A stretch of DNA of 54,722 nucleotides. Origin: a virus. The position numbers and the translations under genes are program-made. The notes below the pieces were generated by a model that had not been told where the DNA came from, searched no databases, and was given only the letters and a program-made list of their open reading frames with translations. The stretch covers positions 1 through 54,722 of the IMG/VR virus record IMGVR_UViG_3300017751_000022, one strand, 5' to 3'. Shown here piece after piece: positions 27,138-38,200 of the stretch (position 1 is its first letter; every line of letters starts with the position of its first letter).

Positions 27138-30100
27138 TATTGTTCCTTAGATGTAATAGTCATTTGCACATCTGCCGAAGCAGTTATATCTCCCGTAGGT
27201 ATTATCGGTTGTGCAGTAAACACATAAGCAGTATTATTATATAACCCTGATGTTAAAAATGCTCGATCATAACCAAAAATATTATCAAGATCAAACTTAA
27301 CAGATTCATTCTCTCCTACATAGAATGAATACAATTTTACTCCGTCAACTAACGGATTAGTTGTTTGTGTATCGTATGTAACTGCTGCTAATGGATCAAT
27401 AGACAAAAAGTTTGATGGCGAATTAGCAGATGATACACCTGGATCTGATCTTAGCGTTATATTTGATGTCGTACTAAAACTAGAATCGAGATCATGCCCT
27501 CTAAAGTTAGGCACATGTGTCGTTGATGATAATGCTCCTATCTCTTCAACAATAATATTATTTATTCGAGCGTTTGATTTCATTGCCACAAACATATATA
27601 ACGGTTGAGCATTAAATCTGAACACCTGTGAATAACTGAAATTCTTTCTATTATCAGTTCCTGTCAATTTATTATCATCTGTTAATGTAACAACTTTGCC
27701 TAATATTTTTCCTGTTCCATTATCAGGTACAGCGTCAATAGCAGCAGTGTTGCCTCCGCCAGAATCTTTCACATATGCGACATTTCTTGTTACGGTTTCT
27801 GATTGTGATTGTCCAGTCAGAATTACCTCTTGATTAGGCAACACTTCACTTGCAAACACATATCCGGTTGCAGTTTCTTGTTCGTTATACATCACGCCGA
27901 CTTCTGCAATATTTAAATATCCCGAAGTGATAGGAGGAACATTACCTGTTCTAAATATTATCCTGCGATCTGCATCAATATCACCCGGAATAACGCTATC
28001 TATTTGCTCAATTTCGTATGATATTGTTCTTACTTCACCTTGTATGCATGACAGCACGCCATTAGTTGCAATTTGCCCGTTAGATAGTCGTCTACTGAAT
28101 GGCAATTCCATTCCTCGAATACGATAATCCTGTTCTAATCGTGTACCATAAGGGGAATCAGATTCTGAGTTATCAGCGCCAGTCATCAAATTTGCAACGT
28201 GAGTAGAATTTGCCCACTCAACATGCAATTGATCGTCAACTTTAAATGGTCGCAACCCTGTTGTTGGTTCGATCGCAGGTTCATTTTCAGGATATACTCT
28301 AAACCCATTCTCATCACCAAAACGCAGATATCCTAAATTTGTACCTGTTGATGAATCAACGTGTGTGCTAGGAGCATCAGAAGTTACGCCAATTGCAAAA
28401 TCAGAAAAATACGATCCTCGTCTTAACGGATTCAAAAAATGAATCTTAAATTTACCTGATGAAATCGGGGTATCAGATGCAACAATACTTCTGTATCCTA
28501 CTGCCTTTGTTTCAAATACGTGTTGCTCTGCTTGCGCAGTTGTAAAATCAACTTCTGTTCCATCAGGTTTAATAACAAGATCATTGAGTTCGTTAATAAA
28601 CGATGAACCTGTAAACACATAACTATTTCTTCTTATTACATCTCCTTGAGCAGTCGATCCTGATGTCGTATCAATATCTTTGATATACATATTGTATAAC
28701 CCGTCACCAATTATTTTTACTTTTTGATCAAGGTATGTTAAAGAATCAGGTGAATCTGCAGTCAATGATATTTTAGTTTTTTCTTGAACAATATTAAATT
28801 TAATATCTTTTTCAAATGCACTACCTGAATATAAATCGACAGATTTAGAACCATGATGCCCATCAGGAGAAACTCTTATCTGTGAAATATCAATTCTAAC
28901 ATCGTTAGAAGAAAACGCATTCAGCGTCAAAGGATAGATCTTCTTATTATTCCTTATCCCATCATATGTCGCATCTAGTTGCTGTGAGTTAGGATCAGAA
29001 TTATTAATGCCGAATGAATTAAATATCTTTTCTTTAGGGTGAATGCCGACAATTGAACCAGTTGCAGGCAAAGTTGTTGATGCTGTAAATGTTTTAGTAT
29101 CACTTGTGACACTATTGATTGTCACAGTTCCTTCATCGCCACCATCAATATAGTAGGACGATCCGTACTTATAAACAAATGTCGGTTCAGTGAGATTTTT
29201 TGTAACTTTATTTTGTAACACATACCTAAATTTAAAATCGGCATTTTTTAAAGCAGGTTCATTTAATTGATTTTCGATAACAAGAGTATGCATTCTAACC
29301 CATCTACATTCACCGCTACCTATGGGAATATATGCATAGAATTTTGCGCCAATAGCACCATACCAAGAGTATTCAATCTTGTACATAGTAACATTTTCAA
29401 CATCAATACTGTATCCAGATTCACCTGTTCCATCCAAAGGATCGCCATTCCACTTTTCTCGAGGAATAGTTAATGTGTACATAGGTTGTGAATTGTCACG
29501 ACTCGGAGGGACTTCAGGTCCTGTTTGGTCGCTTTCTTTCATTCTATATCGCCCAGTAATGACTTCATTAGGAATCGCATTAACTGATCGGCGAACAATG
29601 TTTAACCTTGTACCTGATGCTTGGAACATATATTGATCTGTTTCGTTTGCTGCACCCCATTCAACTTTGTCTGCAGTAGATGCCCTGTTGTTTTTCAATC
29701 TTAATCCAAACGTAAATCCTGAAACACGACCAGGTTGATACCTGAATGATTTTTTACTCTCAAGAACACCTATCGATTCATTCTGATCAGTTCCTCCTGG
29801 TCGACTTACATCAGGACTACACCATGCACGAATATTGCTGTATTGACCTACACCCGGAATCGGGAATGCAGAATACCCTTCATATTTGAAATCATACGAA
29901 GTTCCATTATACAAGTAAGGTGGGTAAGTGTCAATGTCATTTTGTATTCTATAATAAAATAATTGCCATTTTTCAATTTGATCCATTGAAAATTGTGAAC
30001 TATCGTTTGTTTCAGATCCGTAAACAACTGTTCGCCATAACGCTATACTCTTAAATCCGCCGCCGAGTTTTGCACTGTCCCACACATTAAAAGGAGAAGA

Positions 30101-30796
30101 TGAACTCGGCGCAAAGGTAATCGGAATAGGGTTTCTTTGTCGATCTTGAAATGTTAGGCAATCAGAAATGAAATTGTTGTCAGCAAATACACGATCAACA
30201 TCTTTCCATACTTCATACAACCATCTACCCAAAGCAAGAAACTTTAAATATTTTCCGAAATTGTCACTATAATCGGGTTGATTGTCTAGGTTTCTTCTGG
30301 GATGTCCTGGCCACCCATATTGAACAGGAAAGGATTTTAGGTAAAGTGCTTGCTCGTCTGTTCCTTCATAAAATCGAACATCACCTCTGTTGCCGAATAC
30401 AGGGTGCGCTCTATTATACCATTGATACGGATAACCTTGTGATCCAACTATGTAGTAATTCCAATTCGATCTGTCTAACCCATATGTCGATACATCAGAA
30501 AACAAACTTAGTTGTTCTTCTGCACGAGTGACACCTAACAGTGTTGAACTAACTTCTGATTCAGTTGGGAATTGTTCTTCTATCGGAATTGCTTCATTTG
30601 ATTTAGCATTTGCGATAAAACTCGACAACGCTTGATCAGCAGTTACAAACTCTGATAATTGTGCGCCTTCTTCTGTTACAAGTGGTTTACCCGCCTGGTC
30701 AACAAGCGGGGTACCAAATATATCTACTAATTGTTGAAATTGTTTGACTTTAGGTGATGCTACCTTATCAAATCCAATTTTTACCTGTCTTGGCAT
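27137..30796 (-). CDS. Large tail/fibre protein, paralogue of the next gene
   Basis: A 1219-residue protein. It shares with the 1475-residue protein immediately upstream a head segment (SEVSSTLLGVTRAEEQLSLF), the motif SFRYQPGRVSGFTFGLRLKN (about 355-374), a core TMYKIEYSWYGAIGAKFYAY with IPIGSGECRWVRMHTL (about 480-515), SSYYIDGGDEGTVTI, and a similar C-terminal strand layout. This family is common in T4-like marine phage virions but has no assigned function that I can name. A Trp/Tyr-rich stretch at about 110-170 is unique to this copy. The two genes abut, with one starting where the other stops, which suggests tandem duplication. They may form a heteromeric tail structure (inference). Confidence 0.65.
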   Translation of the reverse strand: MPRQVKIGFDKVASPKVKQFQQLVDIFGTPLVDQAGKPLVTEEGAQLSEFVTADQALSSFIANAKSNEAIPIEEQFPTESEVSSTLLGVTRAEEQLSLFSDVSTYGLDRSNWNYYIVGSQGYPYQWYNRAHPVFGNRGDVRFYEGTDEQALYLKSFPVQYGWPGHPRRNLDNQPDYSDNFGKYLKFLALGRWLYEVWKDVDRVFADNNFISDCLTFQDRQRNPIPITFAPSSSSPFNVWDSAKLGGGFKSIALWRTVVYGSETNDSSQFSMDQIEKWQLFYYRIQNDIDTYPPYLYNGTSYDFKYEGYSAFPIPGVGQYSNIRAWCSPDVSRPGGTDQNESIGVLESKKSFRYQPGRVSGFTFGLRLKNNRASTADKVEWGAANETDQYMFQASGTRLNIVRRSVNAIPNEVITGRYRMKESDQTGPEVPPSRDNSQPMYTLTIPREKWNGDPLDGTGESGYSIDVENVTMYKIEYSWYGAIGAKFYAYIPIGSGECRWVRMHTLVIENQLNEPALKNADFKFRYVLQNKVTKNLTEPTFVYKYGSSYYIDGGDEGTVTINSVTSDTKTFTASTTLPATGSIVGIHPKEKIFNSFGINNSDPNSQQLDATYDGIRNNKKIYPLTLNAFSSNDVRIDISQIRVSPDGHHGSKSVDLYSGSAFEKDIKFNIVQEKTKISLTADSPDSLTYLDQKVKIIGDGLYNMYIKDIDTTSGSTAQGDVIRRNSYVFTGSSFINELNDLVIKPDGTEVDFTTAQAEQHVFETKAVGYRSIVASDTPISSGKFKIHFLNPLRRGSYFSDFAIGVTSDAPSTHVDSSTGTNLGYLRFGDENGFRVYPENEPAIEPTTGLRPFKVDDQLHVEWANSTHVANLMTGADNSESDSPYGTRLEQDYRIRGMELPFSRRLSNGQIATNGVLSCIQGEVRTISYEIEQIDSVIPGDIDADRRIIFRTGNVPPITSGYLNIAEVGVMYNEQETATGYVFASEVLPNQEVILTGQSQSETVTRNVAYVKDSGGGNTAAIDAVPDNGTGKILGKVVTLTDDNKLTGTDNRKNFSYSQVFRFNAQPLYMFVAMKSNARINNIIVEEIGALSSTTHVPNFRGHDLDSSFSTTSNITLRSDPGVSSANSPSNFLSIDPLAAVTYDTQTTNPLVDGVKLYSFYVGENESVKFDLDNIFGYDRAFLTSGLYNNTAYVFTAQPIIPTGDITASADVQMTITSKEQ

Positions 30797-33700
30797 TTAC
30801 TGTTCTTCCCATGTCAATCCTATTGCTATGTCATTTGTTGTGTCGCCGACTTTTTTATCAGAGTCTATCGCAAAGTATAACGTCTCTGGTACATCAGTTA
30901 ATGGGTAAGATAAATACTCTTTGTTGTAATCAAAATACGTATTCAAATCAACTTGCTCAGTACCTTTATTCATGTACAGTGTTGCAATGTTTGTTCCAGT
31001 ATTCGGAATAGGTGTAACAACATTACTTACAACATTTATAGAAGTTAGTGTATCTGCCAAAGGTTGAATTGCTGCAGTTTCAACGCTTGATTGTGTGACT
31101 GTAGCGTTTCCACCTGTGCCAGCAGTAAAGAATCGCTTATCAGGCAAAAACGCACCGCTTACATTTAACGTAACTGCTTCGTTATATGATTCTAATACTT
31201 CAAAGTAATATAAGCCTGATTTCTTATATAGCCTTCCAAATATTGTTTCATCGTTGACTTCACCGACTTTACCTTGGAACCATCCATAAATAGATTCGCT
31301 ATTTTGAATATATCCAGCATTGCTTATAGACAAAGCATTGTTTGCTGCTGTAACAGCGTATTCTGCTGTCAATGTTAATGTGCCAGTAGGTGTCACGAGA
31401 GTCTGGAAAATTGGCGTTCTTTTCATACGCAACCTAACAGGATCATCGTTTATATTTGATGTTGACATCTTTGTAGGATAAACTTGAACACGGTTACGAA
31501 CGGGATTACCTTCTTCCGTACTGTAAATAACATCTTTCGTTTCAAGACCGTATACTGTATTTGCACGATCAGGAATCAATGTTATGCCTTGACCTTGAGG
31601 TTGTTTGCTTAAAGTTATAACTTTAGTCGTGTTGTCCACCCAAACTACCTTGATACCTGTATCTGATGCAAGAGTTGTCTTAACCTCTGCACCCATAAAG
31701 TATACTAAATCAGGCAATGTCTCGCTATCGGTTGTTGCGGTTATACCTAAAGCAGTAAGATCAATTGTCGTATCAGTATGATTATAAAGAGTTGACAACT
31801 CCCATTTTTTACCATAACTTGTAACAACATCGTTATTGTTGTGGCTGTATAGGCGAACAGTACCACGGTCACCACCATCGATATAGTATGAAGCACCATA
31901 TTTTACAATGTGGTGACTGTTTGTTCCGTATGTTTGATCTTGTTGCTCATTGTCACCTAAAGTAAGATCTGAGCCGCCGCCCCATATGTTGTATGTGATC
32001 GGCAATGTTGCGTTACCAAGAGATGCAATCTTCAACTGATTCGATGCTCTTAGGTGATGTACTCGTACCCATCGTGCTTCACCGTTACCGATTGGAACAT
32101 AAGCAAGGAACAATGCACCTACCGCACCATACCACGAGAACTCAACTTTAAGCATCGTTACTTTTGTAAAATCAAATTCATATTCTGATGTAGCATCAAC
32201 ATTCAATCCGTTTTCGTCTAGCACATCCATACCTGGTCGTACAATTCCTGTAGGACCTGACGCCAAATCACTATAAACTCTTCTAGATGTTTTTCCGTCT
32301 AGTTTATCATGACTGAATCGTGAACGAGGCACACGATACTCGTAAACACCCCAAAATTCTGGTTTAACATTATTTTTAATCCAGTTTATGTATGCTGGTT
32401 CAAATATAACTGTGTCATATTGTTTTCTGATAGTGTCAATTGTACCATCTGATAGCGGGTTTTCACTTGTGTCGATATATCCTATGTACTTTGCAATTGT
32501 ATCATCTAGATCACCTGTTGATGAATAACGTAATGGCCATTGCATACCTGTCGGGAACGTATCGTTACTTGCACTAAATACAGTTTGTTCATCAGATGTT
32601 CCCACATAATTTTGTATTGTTCCAGACGCCCGACCATTCGCACCAGGAGATTGTCTATAATATGCAGGATTATAAACTTGATCACCTATAAATGGAACAA
32701 CTGTTTCAACATAAATTTCATCGCTGACAAGATGATCAGTTATATCAGAAGGTGTAGTAACTCCATCCGTATCTTCGGCATATGCATAAATGTCAACACC
32801 ATCTTCGTCTTGTAGAGAGAACTCTGACCCCGTAGGACCGTAAACTCTGCTTACAGTAAATATTTGACCATACTTTTGTGGTTTTAGTTTAAAGTTAGCA
32901 GGGTTTGTTTGATCAGGGTCTTGATTCAGATTATTTGTTGCGCCAAACGGCTTATATTGAATGCCGTCAGGAACTAAAAATTCTGCAGATGCGTTAGTCA
33001 CAACTTTGACTTTTTGACCAAAAGTCACAGAACCTTTTGTTAATTTGAATACCGTAGGTTGAGTTGTGTCAAATGGTGCTGAGACATGTGTTCTTATTTG
33101 CTCAATATCTTTTAATAAACTCGGGTCATTTACTGCGGCATGAACCATTAATAATCCATCACGGAAAGCAATAATGTTACCTGCAAATCCTCTATCGCCT
33201 AATTCAGCGCCTGCAGTTGTTTCTGTGCTGAAGTTGCCTATGACTATTCTTGCCAAGTCGTCTACTTTGTCTCTAGTTGAAGTTGATCCTACAGAGATAT
33301 TAGCATCTGTTAAGTCATCGTAAATTAACTTGAATAGATGTTTGTGCTTTTTAATTTCTCTTGGAAGCGCAACTAATTCTTGATTAACTGTCGATTCATC
33401 AACCTGAGTAAAGATAGATAATCCATCTGCTTTGTAATACATTGATGCATTATATAAAGTTTCTGAGTTACCTCCACCTGAAACATCATTTCTATACCCT
33501 GTAATAATATACTCAAGATCTCGAGCACATTTGTACTTAATATTTCTATAGAATTCATTTACAGCGAGTGCATCACTAGCGGTAATCAATGTAAATGTAT
33601 TTCCTACGGCACCTACAGTGTCACCTACTGCCCAAGGATAATCTGAGCCATTTAACTCTTTGCCAATCAAATTTGCATTGTAATCTGACGGTAAAAAGTT

Positions 33701-35224
33701 TGCTGCCGCTCTAAATGTGTATGTTTGATAGGTTCCGCCGGCATAAATATTGTCGGTGTCTATAAAATCAGACGCCCCTAATCCTTCATCGATACCTGTT
33801 GGGTTAAACTGAGATACATAGTATGACCAGAAATGTTTTCTGGAATCAAACAACACATCATGTTTTTTCTTAGAACCCCAAGTTATGCCTGAAGTATAAT
33901 TATCAAAAATGCTTTGCGCAACTGTCCAACTCGCACCCGTTAAGTCGTTTGTGCCGCCAGTAGCACCAGCACTATTCTTAATACATGTAAAGAATCCATC
34001 AGTGCCTGGAGTGTTGCCAGTTGTTCCGGCAATCAAAACACTATACAAGTCATTATTTAATTTATTTTTAACGCCAGCAGTTAGCGCAGATAAGTTTGAA
34101 TCTTGTGTGACGCTATGCGCACCAGTTATCAATCCGTTTGCTTGTTTGTGCAAGTCATACTCAAACTGTGCAGGTGCTACAGGATCGCCGCCAGTCGGGA
34201 ATATTTGCGGGAATACGCCTGTATAATAATTTTTAATATTGATTCTTGTATGTGCATCACCGCCCCATTCGAGATCCATTAACATCATTTTAAGAGCAAA
34301 ACCTACGTCACGATGACATTTTCCTTTAAATTCGTATCTCTTGTAATCTGTATTTAAACCTTCATTCTGATCATTGTTACCAGCGTTATTTGAATTGTAA
34401 TAATAATCAGCGAAGTCGTTATTGCCGCCATTGGCACCCAATAGATTATCAAATGCTGTTTTTGCAATATGAATAATATGTTCGCTCAACAATTCTCTGT
34501 CACGAGTATACAGCGTACCCTTTTCTTGTTTACCCTCTTTACCAACAACACGATAATCATCAGTTTGATTGTAAGGTATGGGAGTATCTTCACCTGTCGA
34601 TGAAGGTTTACGTAAATTTTCAACAGTCAAACCAAATGGTGATGACGGAAACTTCAATAACGATTGTGTTCTGCGAATTACGTTAAAGTTATCACCTTCA
34701 CCTGATTGTTTTGTTTCCCAATAATATCCATCGAAGTTGTCGAAGATACCATACTTTCTGATTACGGGATTTTTGGCAAAATCACTTCCTGATACAGTAC
34801 ACTTGATACCAAATGTTGCAGCAGATACACGACCAGGTTGATACCTGAAGAAACGCTTTGATGTTAATACAGCTGATTGATCACGAGGTGCTTCAACAAG
34901 CGCACCCGCTTCATTAGGCAAATGTTTAATGCCAAATCCTGTATTGTAATATTGAGGACTTGATGACCACTCTGATGGGTTCACATCATATGTATTAACG
35001 TCTGCAAAGATACCTAAAGCAACTTCAGAACGTGGTATACCCAGTAATGACAAGGAAACTTCTGATTGCACCTTGTTTTGCTCAACAACCGGAACAGCAG
35101 TTTGGTCGCTTGCAAGTACAACAGGTATCGATTTAGATGCCGGTTGTTGACCTGGAGCAACTGGGGTTGTTCTACCTACATTAACTACCCGAGTGTTATT
35201 GTTAATATTTGTTAAGCTAGACAT
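30797..35224 (-). CDS. Very large tail/fibre protein with duplicated C-x-R-D motif
   Basis: A 1475-residue protein. The N-terminus is low-complexity (TRVVNVGRTTPVAPGQQPAS), then SEVSLSLLGIPRSEVALGIF and KRFFRYQPGRVSAATFGIKC at about 123-142. Two insert domains start with KCHRDVGFALKMMLMDLEWG (about 302) and KCARDLEYIITGYRNDVSGG (about 565). These resemble the duplicated element in the 1097-residue spike, whose copies begin KCSRDAGYII and RCKRDIGFIV. The shared core is at about 1023-1060 (TMLKVEFSWYGAVGALFLAY then VPIGNGEARWVRVHHLRASN), followed by ASYYIDGGDRGTVRL. It is paralogous to the following gene. GAAGGA lies about 12 bases before the ATG. Role: virion structural, probably tail-fibre related; the receptor or enzymatic function is unknown. 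Confidence 0.65.
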   Translation of the reverse strand: MSSLTNINNNTRVVNVGRTTPVAPGQQPASKSIPVVLASDQTAVPVVEQNKVQSEVSLSLLGIPRSEVALGIFADVNTYDVNPSEWSSSPQYYNTGFGIKHLPNEAGALVEAPRDQSAVLTSKRFFRYQPGRVSAATFGIKCTVSGSDFAKNPVIRKYGIFDNFDGYYWETKQSGEGDNFNVIRRTQSLLKFPSSPFGLTVENLRKPSSTGEDTPIPYNQTDDYRVVGKEGKQEKGTLYTRDRELLSEHIIHIAKTAFDNLLGANGGNNDFADYYYNSNNAGNNDQNEGLNTDYKRYEFKGKCHRDVGFALKMMLMDLEWGGDAHTRINIKNYYTGVFPQIFPTGGDPVAPAQFEYDLHKQANGLITGAHSVTQDSNLSALTAGVKNKLNNDLYSVLIAGTTGNTPGTDGFFTCIKNSAGATGGTNDLTGASWTVAQSIFDNYTSGITWGSKKKHDVLFDSRKHFWSYYVSQFNPTGIDEGLGASDFIDTDNIYAGGTYQTYTFRAAANFLPSDYNANLIGKELNGSDYPWAVGDTVGAVGNTFTLITASDALAVNEFYRNIKYKCARDLEYIITGYRNDVSGGGNSETLYNASMYYKADGLSIFTQVDESTVNQELVALPREIKKHKHLFKLIYDDLTDANISVGSTSTRDKVDDLARIVIGNFSTETTAGAELGDRGFAGNIIAFRDGLLMVHAAVNDPSLLKDIEQIRTHVSAPFDTTQPTVFKLTKGSVTFGQKVKVVTNASAEFLVPDGIQYKPFGATNNLNQDPDQTNPANFKLKPQKYGQIFTVSRVYGPTGSEFSLQDEDGVDIYAYAEDTDGVTTPSDITDHLVSDEIYVETVVPFIGDQVYNPAYYRQSPGANGRASGTIQNYVGTSDEQTVFSASNDTFPTGMQWPLRYSSTGDLDDTIAKYIGYIDTSENPLSDGTIDTIRKQYDTVIFEPAYINWIKNNVKPEFWGVYEYRVPRSRFSHDKLDGKTSRRVYSDLASGPTGIVRPGMDVLDENGLNVDATSEYEFDFTKVTMLKVEFSWYGAVGALFLAYVPIGNGEARWVRVHHLRASNQLKIASLGNATLPITYNIWGGGSDLTLGDNEQQDQTYGTNSHHIVKYGASYYIDGGDRGTVRLYSHNNNDVVTSYGKKWELSTLYNHTDTTIDLTALGITATTDSETLPDLVYFMGAEVKTTLASDTGIKVVWVDNTTKVITLSKQPQGQGITLIPDRANTVYGLETKDVIYSTEEGNPVRNRVQVYPTKMSTSNINDDPVRLRMKRTPIFQTLVTPTGTLTLTAEYAVTAANNALSISNAGYIQNSESIYGWFQGKVGEVNDETIFGRLYKKSGLYYFEVLESYNEAVTLNVSGAFLPDKRFFTAGTGGNATVTQSSVETAAIQPLADTLTSINVVSNVVTPIPNTGTNIATLYMNKGTEQVDLNTYFDYNKEYLSYPLTDVPETLYFAIDSDKKVGDTTNDIAIGLTWEEQ

Positions 35225-35227
35225 AAG

Positions 35228-38200
35228 TTATTTAATCCTTCCTGTTGCGATTACGAACACATCTTCAACCTCTAATGTTCCGCCCACACCTGGGATCGCT
35301 GTGTTATTGTTCAGATTGGCATCTTGCCATTTAATTACTACTGTAACAGTTGTTGCATCAACTTGTGTTATTGATTTAATGACACCATATGAGGCCGCTA
35401 CGCCGCCTGATGCTACAAATTCTAAGTGAGGAGTGCTACCTGCAGCTGCTGGCCTTACTTTTAATCCTACAGATAAGTATTTATAGTCTTTTACTTTAAC
35501 GGTATAATCAGCATATGTTAAACCATCACCTGGGTCAACATATTGATTAGACCAGGTTGCTTGTTGTCCTGCCGCTGCTGTGTTTTGTATGATACCGGCA
35601 GGTGATAACCATTGTGTTATTGATGCTGACCACCCAAGTCCTACATGATTTTTATTACTTAGTGTCGAAGCAGGCACACCATTTCCGTCTAGGTGATAGA
35701 TAGTGTTTGTTCCTGCGCCTGCCGCATCCGCCGCTTTTAAATAATTATAACTATAAATCCCGCCGACATCTTTTATCTTATCGATACTTGAAGGTGGTAT
35801 TGCAAACTGGAATCCGCCTTCAGTAGAAGGATTATCTGAGCTGTAATATGATCCCATGTTTATATATGCACTTCTTTCAATTTTATGTGTGCCTGCAGTC
35901 GTTGATACTGCTAATGTCACCTTACCGCTTGCCGAATTATTTATTGCGTTTGTCTGTGAAGTATATAACGTAATTTCAGTATCACTATTAGGATATACGA
36001 AATATTGAACAGCAGGATCTAAACTTGAATATGCTGTATCTGTAGTCGTGTATTTGACAGGATCACCTGCTGTGAAACCATGTGATGCAACTGTTGCAGG
36101 CAAATTAAAAGTTATCGTCTTATTACCTGCATCAATTTGTGTTGAATCACCAGGATTAAATGTCATCTTAATATCATCAACAGGAGGATTTGTTGAGTAG
36201 TTTGTATGCGGCGCAATTAAGTCATGTAACCAAATTGACTCTTGCCCCTCTGCATCTTTTTCTACAGCAAATAATCTGTATCTTAATTCTGACCCCGACA
36301 AGTCATATACTTCACCATTCTCTTGATACTTGAACGGTCCTGACTGATATGTTTGTCCAGGTGAAATCGCTGAAGATGAAATTGACGGCCCATACAAATC
36401 AACATTGATTGAATCATATTCTGAATTGTACGCATCAGGATTAGGTAAAAATTCTCCACCAGGTCCTGTCAATACGTTCGGTGAGGTCACCATAAATCGT
36501 GAACCGAAAACTAACAAACCTGATCCGCAACCTGAAATGATATTACCTTCAATGACACCTTTATCTGTTATAGAAACATCAAGCGCATCTGTAAAGTTTT
36601 CAAATCTGTTTGATGCAATAAATGAATTCGTTCCGCCATCAGCGATAAGTGGAGAGAAAACGTGTCGATCTGTTACACCCGAATCAGCAACTTCGCAAGA
36701 AGTGATTCGCAAATTTCCTGCGCCTGTTGCGTACACACCACCGCCTATCGGTGAATGTAATCTTATTTTGTCCATCAATACTTTGTCAGACAATGCGCCA
36801 AAATTAAACGTATAATTCAATCCTGAATCTGCAGCATCATCAAACATAATCTGATTACATGCGTTTCCGTCAATATCAAAACCAACAAAACTTGTATTAC
36901 TTAGTCGTCCGCCAGTGACTGCTATCATGCCGCCTGATGATCCCCCTTGAGCATATCCTGACCAAGGCAGTTTAGTAAGTTTTGTACTATAAGGAAATCC
37001 ATTTACGCTGAAATTACTAGGTACTTCGATTTCACTAATTATATAATTTTTCGGATTTAATTGTATTGCTTTTCGCCCAGTTGATGAGTTAGTGCTAATA
37101 GCATTCCTGATCGATTGCGTATTATCGTGTGAAATCCAAACCCCTGCTTGTGAACCAGTTTTTGCGACAACAGCATTGTCGAGTTTAATTCGAATAAACT
37201 CACTTGTTGCAGGATTAAGAGGATCTTGATAAACAACATCTTCAATCTGTCTATCAACCCAACCTAAACCATAAACAGAAGGTTTGATTTGCGGTTTGAA
37301 GTGAACAGTGTTTGTAGCATTATATGAGTTATCACCTTGTAACTTTTTAGAGTAATCTAAAATATCATCAGTATGATAATCAATGAAACTATTACCTTGA
37401 AGATCTTTGGGTCCTAAAACAGCAATAAGTTTCGCTGCACCTTGCACATCAGGATCCGTGCTGTTAATTTGACCCACACTTCTATACACAAGAATGCCTT
37501 TACCTGGACTAGGACCATTTTCATTGGCACCAGTTACAGAGTTTGTGTGTGTAAAGTTTAACTTAACAAAGTTTTCAACGCCAAAGTCCTTAAGTATTCT
37601 TTCATTATCAATAACCAAATAATTTTTGATCTCTTCATTATCTGTAACAGATGAAGGATGGCTCACATTAACATTAATGCCGCTAGGATTCATAGGTGTA
37701 ATGTGTCCATTTAGCATGTCCCATTCAGCAGTATAGTATGTTATTGGCTGATAAGGTATACTTCCTGTAGGCGCTTTAATAGGTGTTAAGAATTGATCTC
37801 CCGTTCCGCCTGTCCCTAAAGCTATGAATTGATCAGAGTTTGCATTATCAGCATTTGTTGCTAGTTGCAGTTGTGAAGCTTCTCCATCAACAAGTCCTAC
37901 GTAATATGTTGCACCATCAACTAATCCAGGCACAACAGTATTGCTCGAACCGTTTCTGCTATATATTACAGGATCGCCATCTAATAAACCATGTGCAACA
38001 GGAGCCCCATTACCATCTACTATTTCTATAATACTGTTGTCTGCGATTGTAGCACTTACAGCACTGAATGATTTTGATAATTGCGTATTTGTGGCGTCTA
38101 CGAAACCAAACACTTGACCTATAGTGACCAAACTATTTTCAATAGTAATATTATCATCATTTGTTTCAGCATTATAAATTCTAACAACTTGCCCTTTTTG

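Noticed and set aside
35193-35429. Plus-strand open frames opposite the fibre genes (for example here, 36405-36815, 41924-42325 and 49985-50437)
   Set aside because: They are antisense shadows of long, confidently assigned minus-strand genes, with low-complexity or Cys/Ser-rich translations and no ribosome sites or neighbours on that strand.
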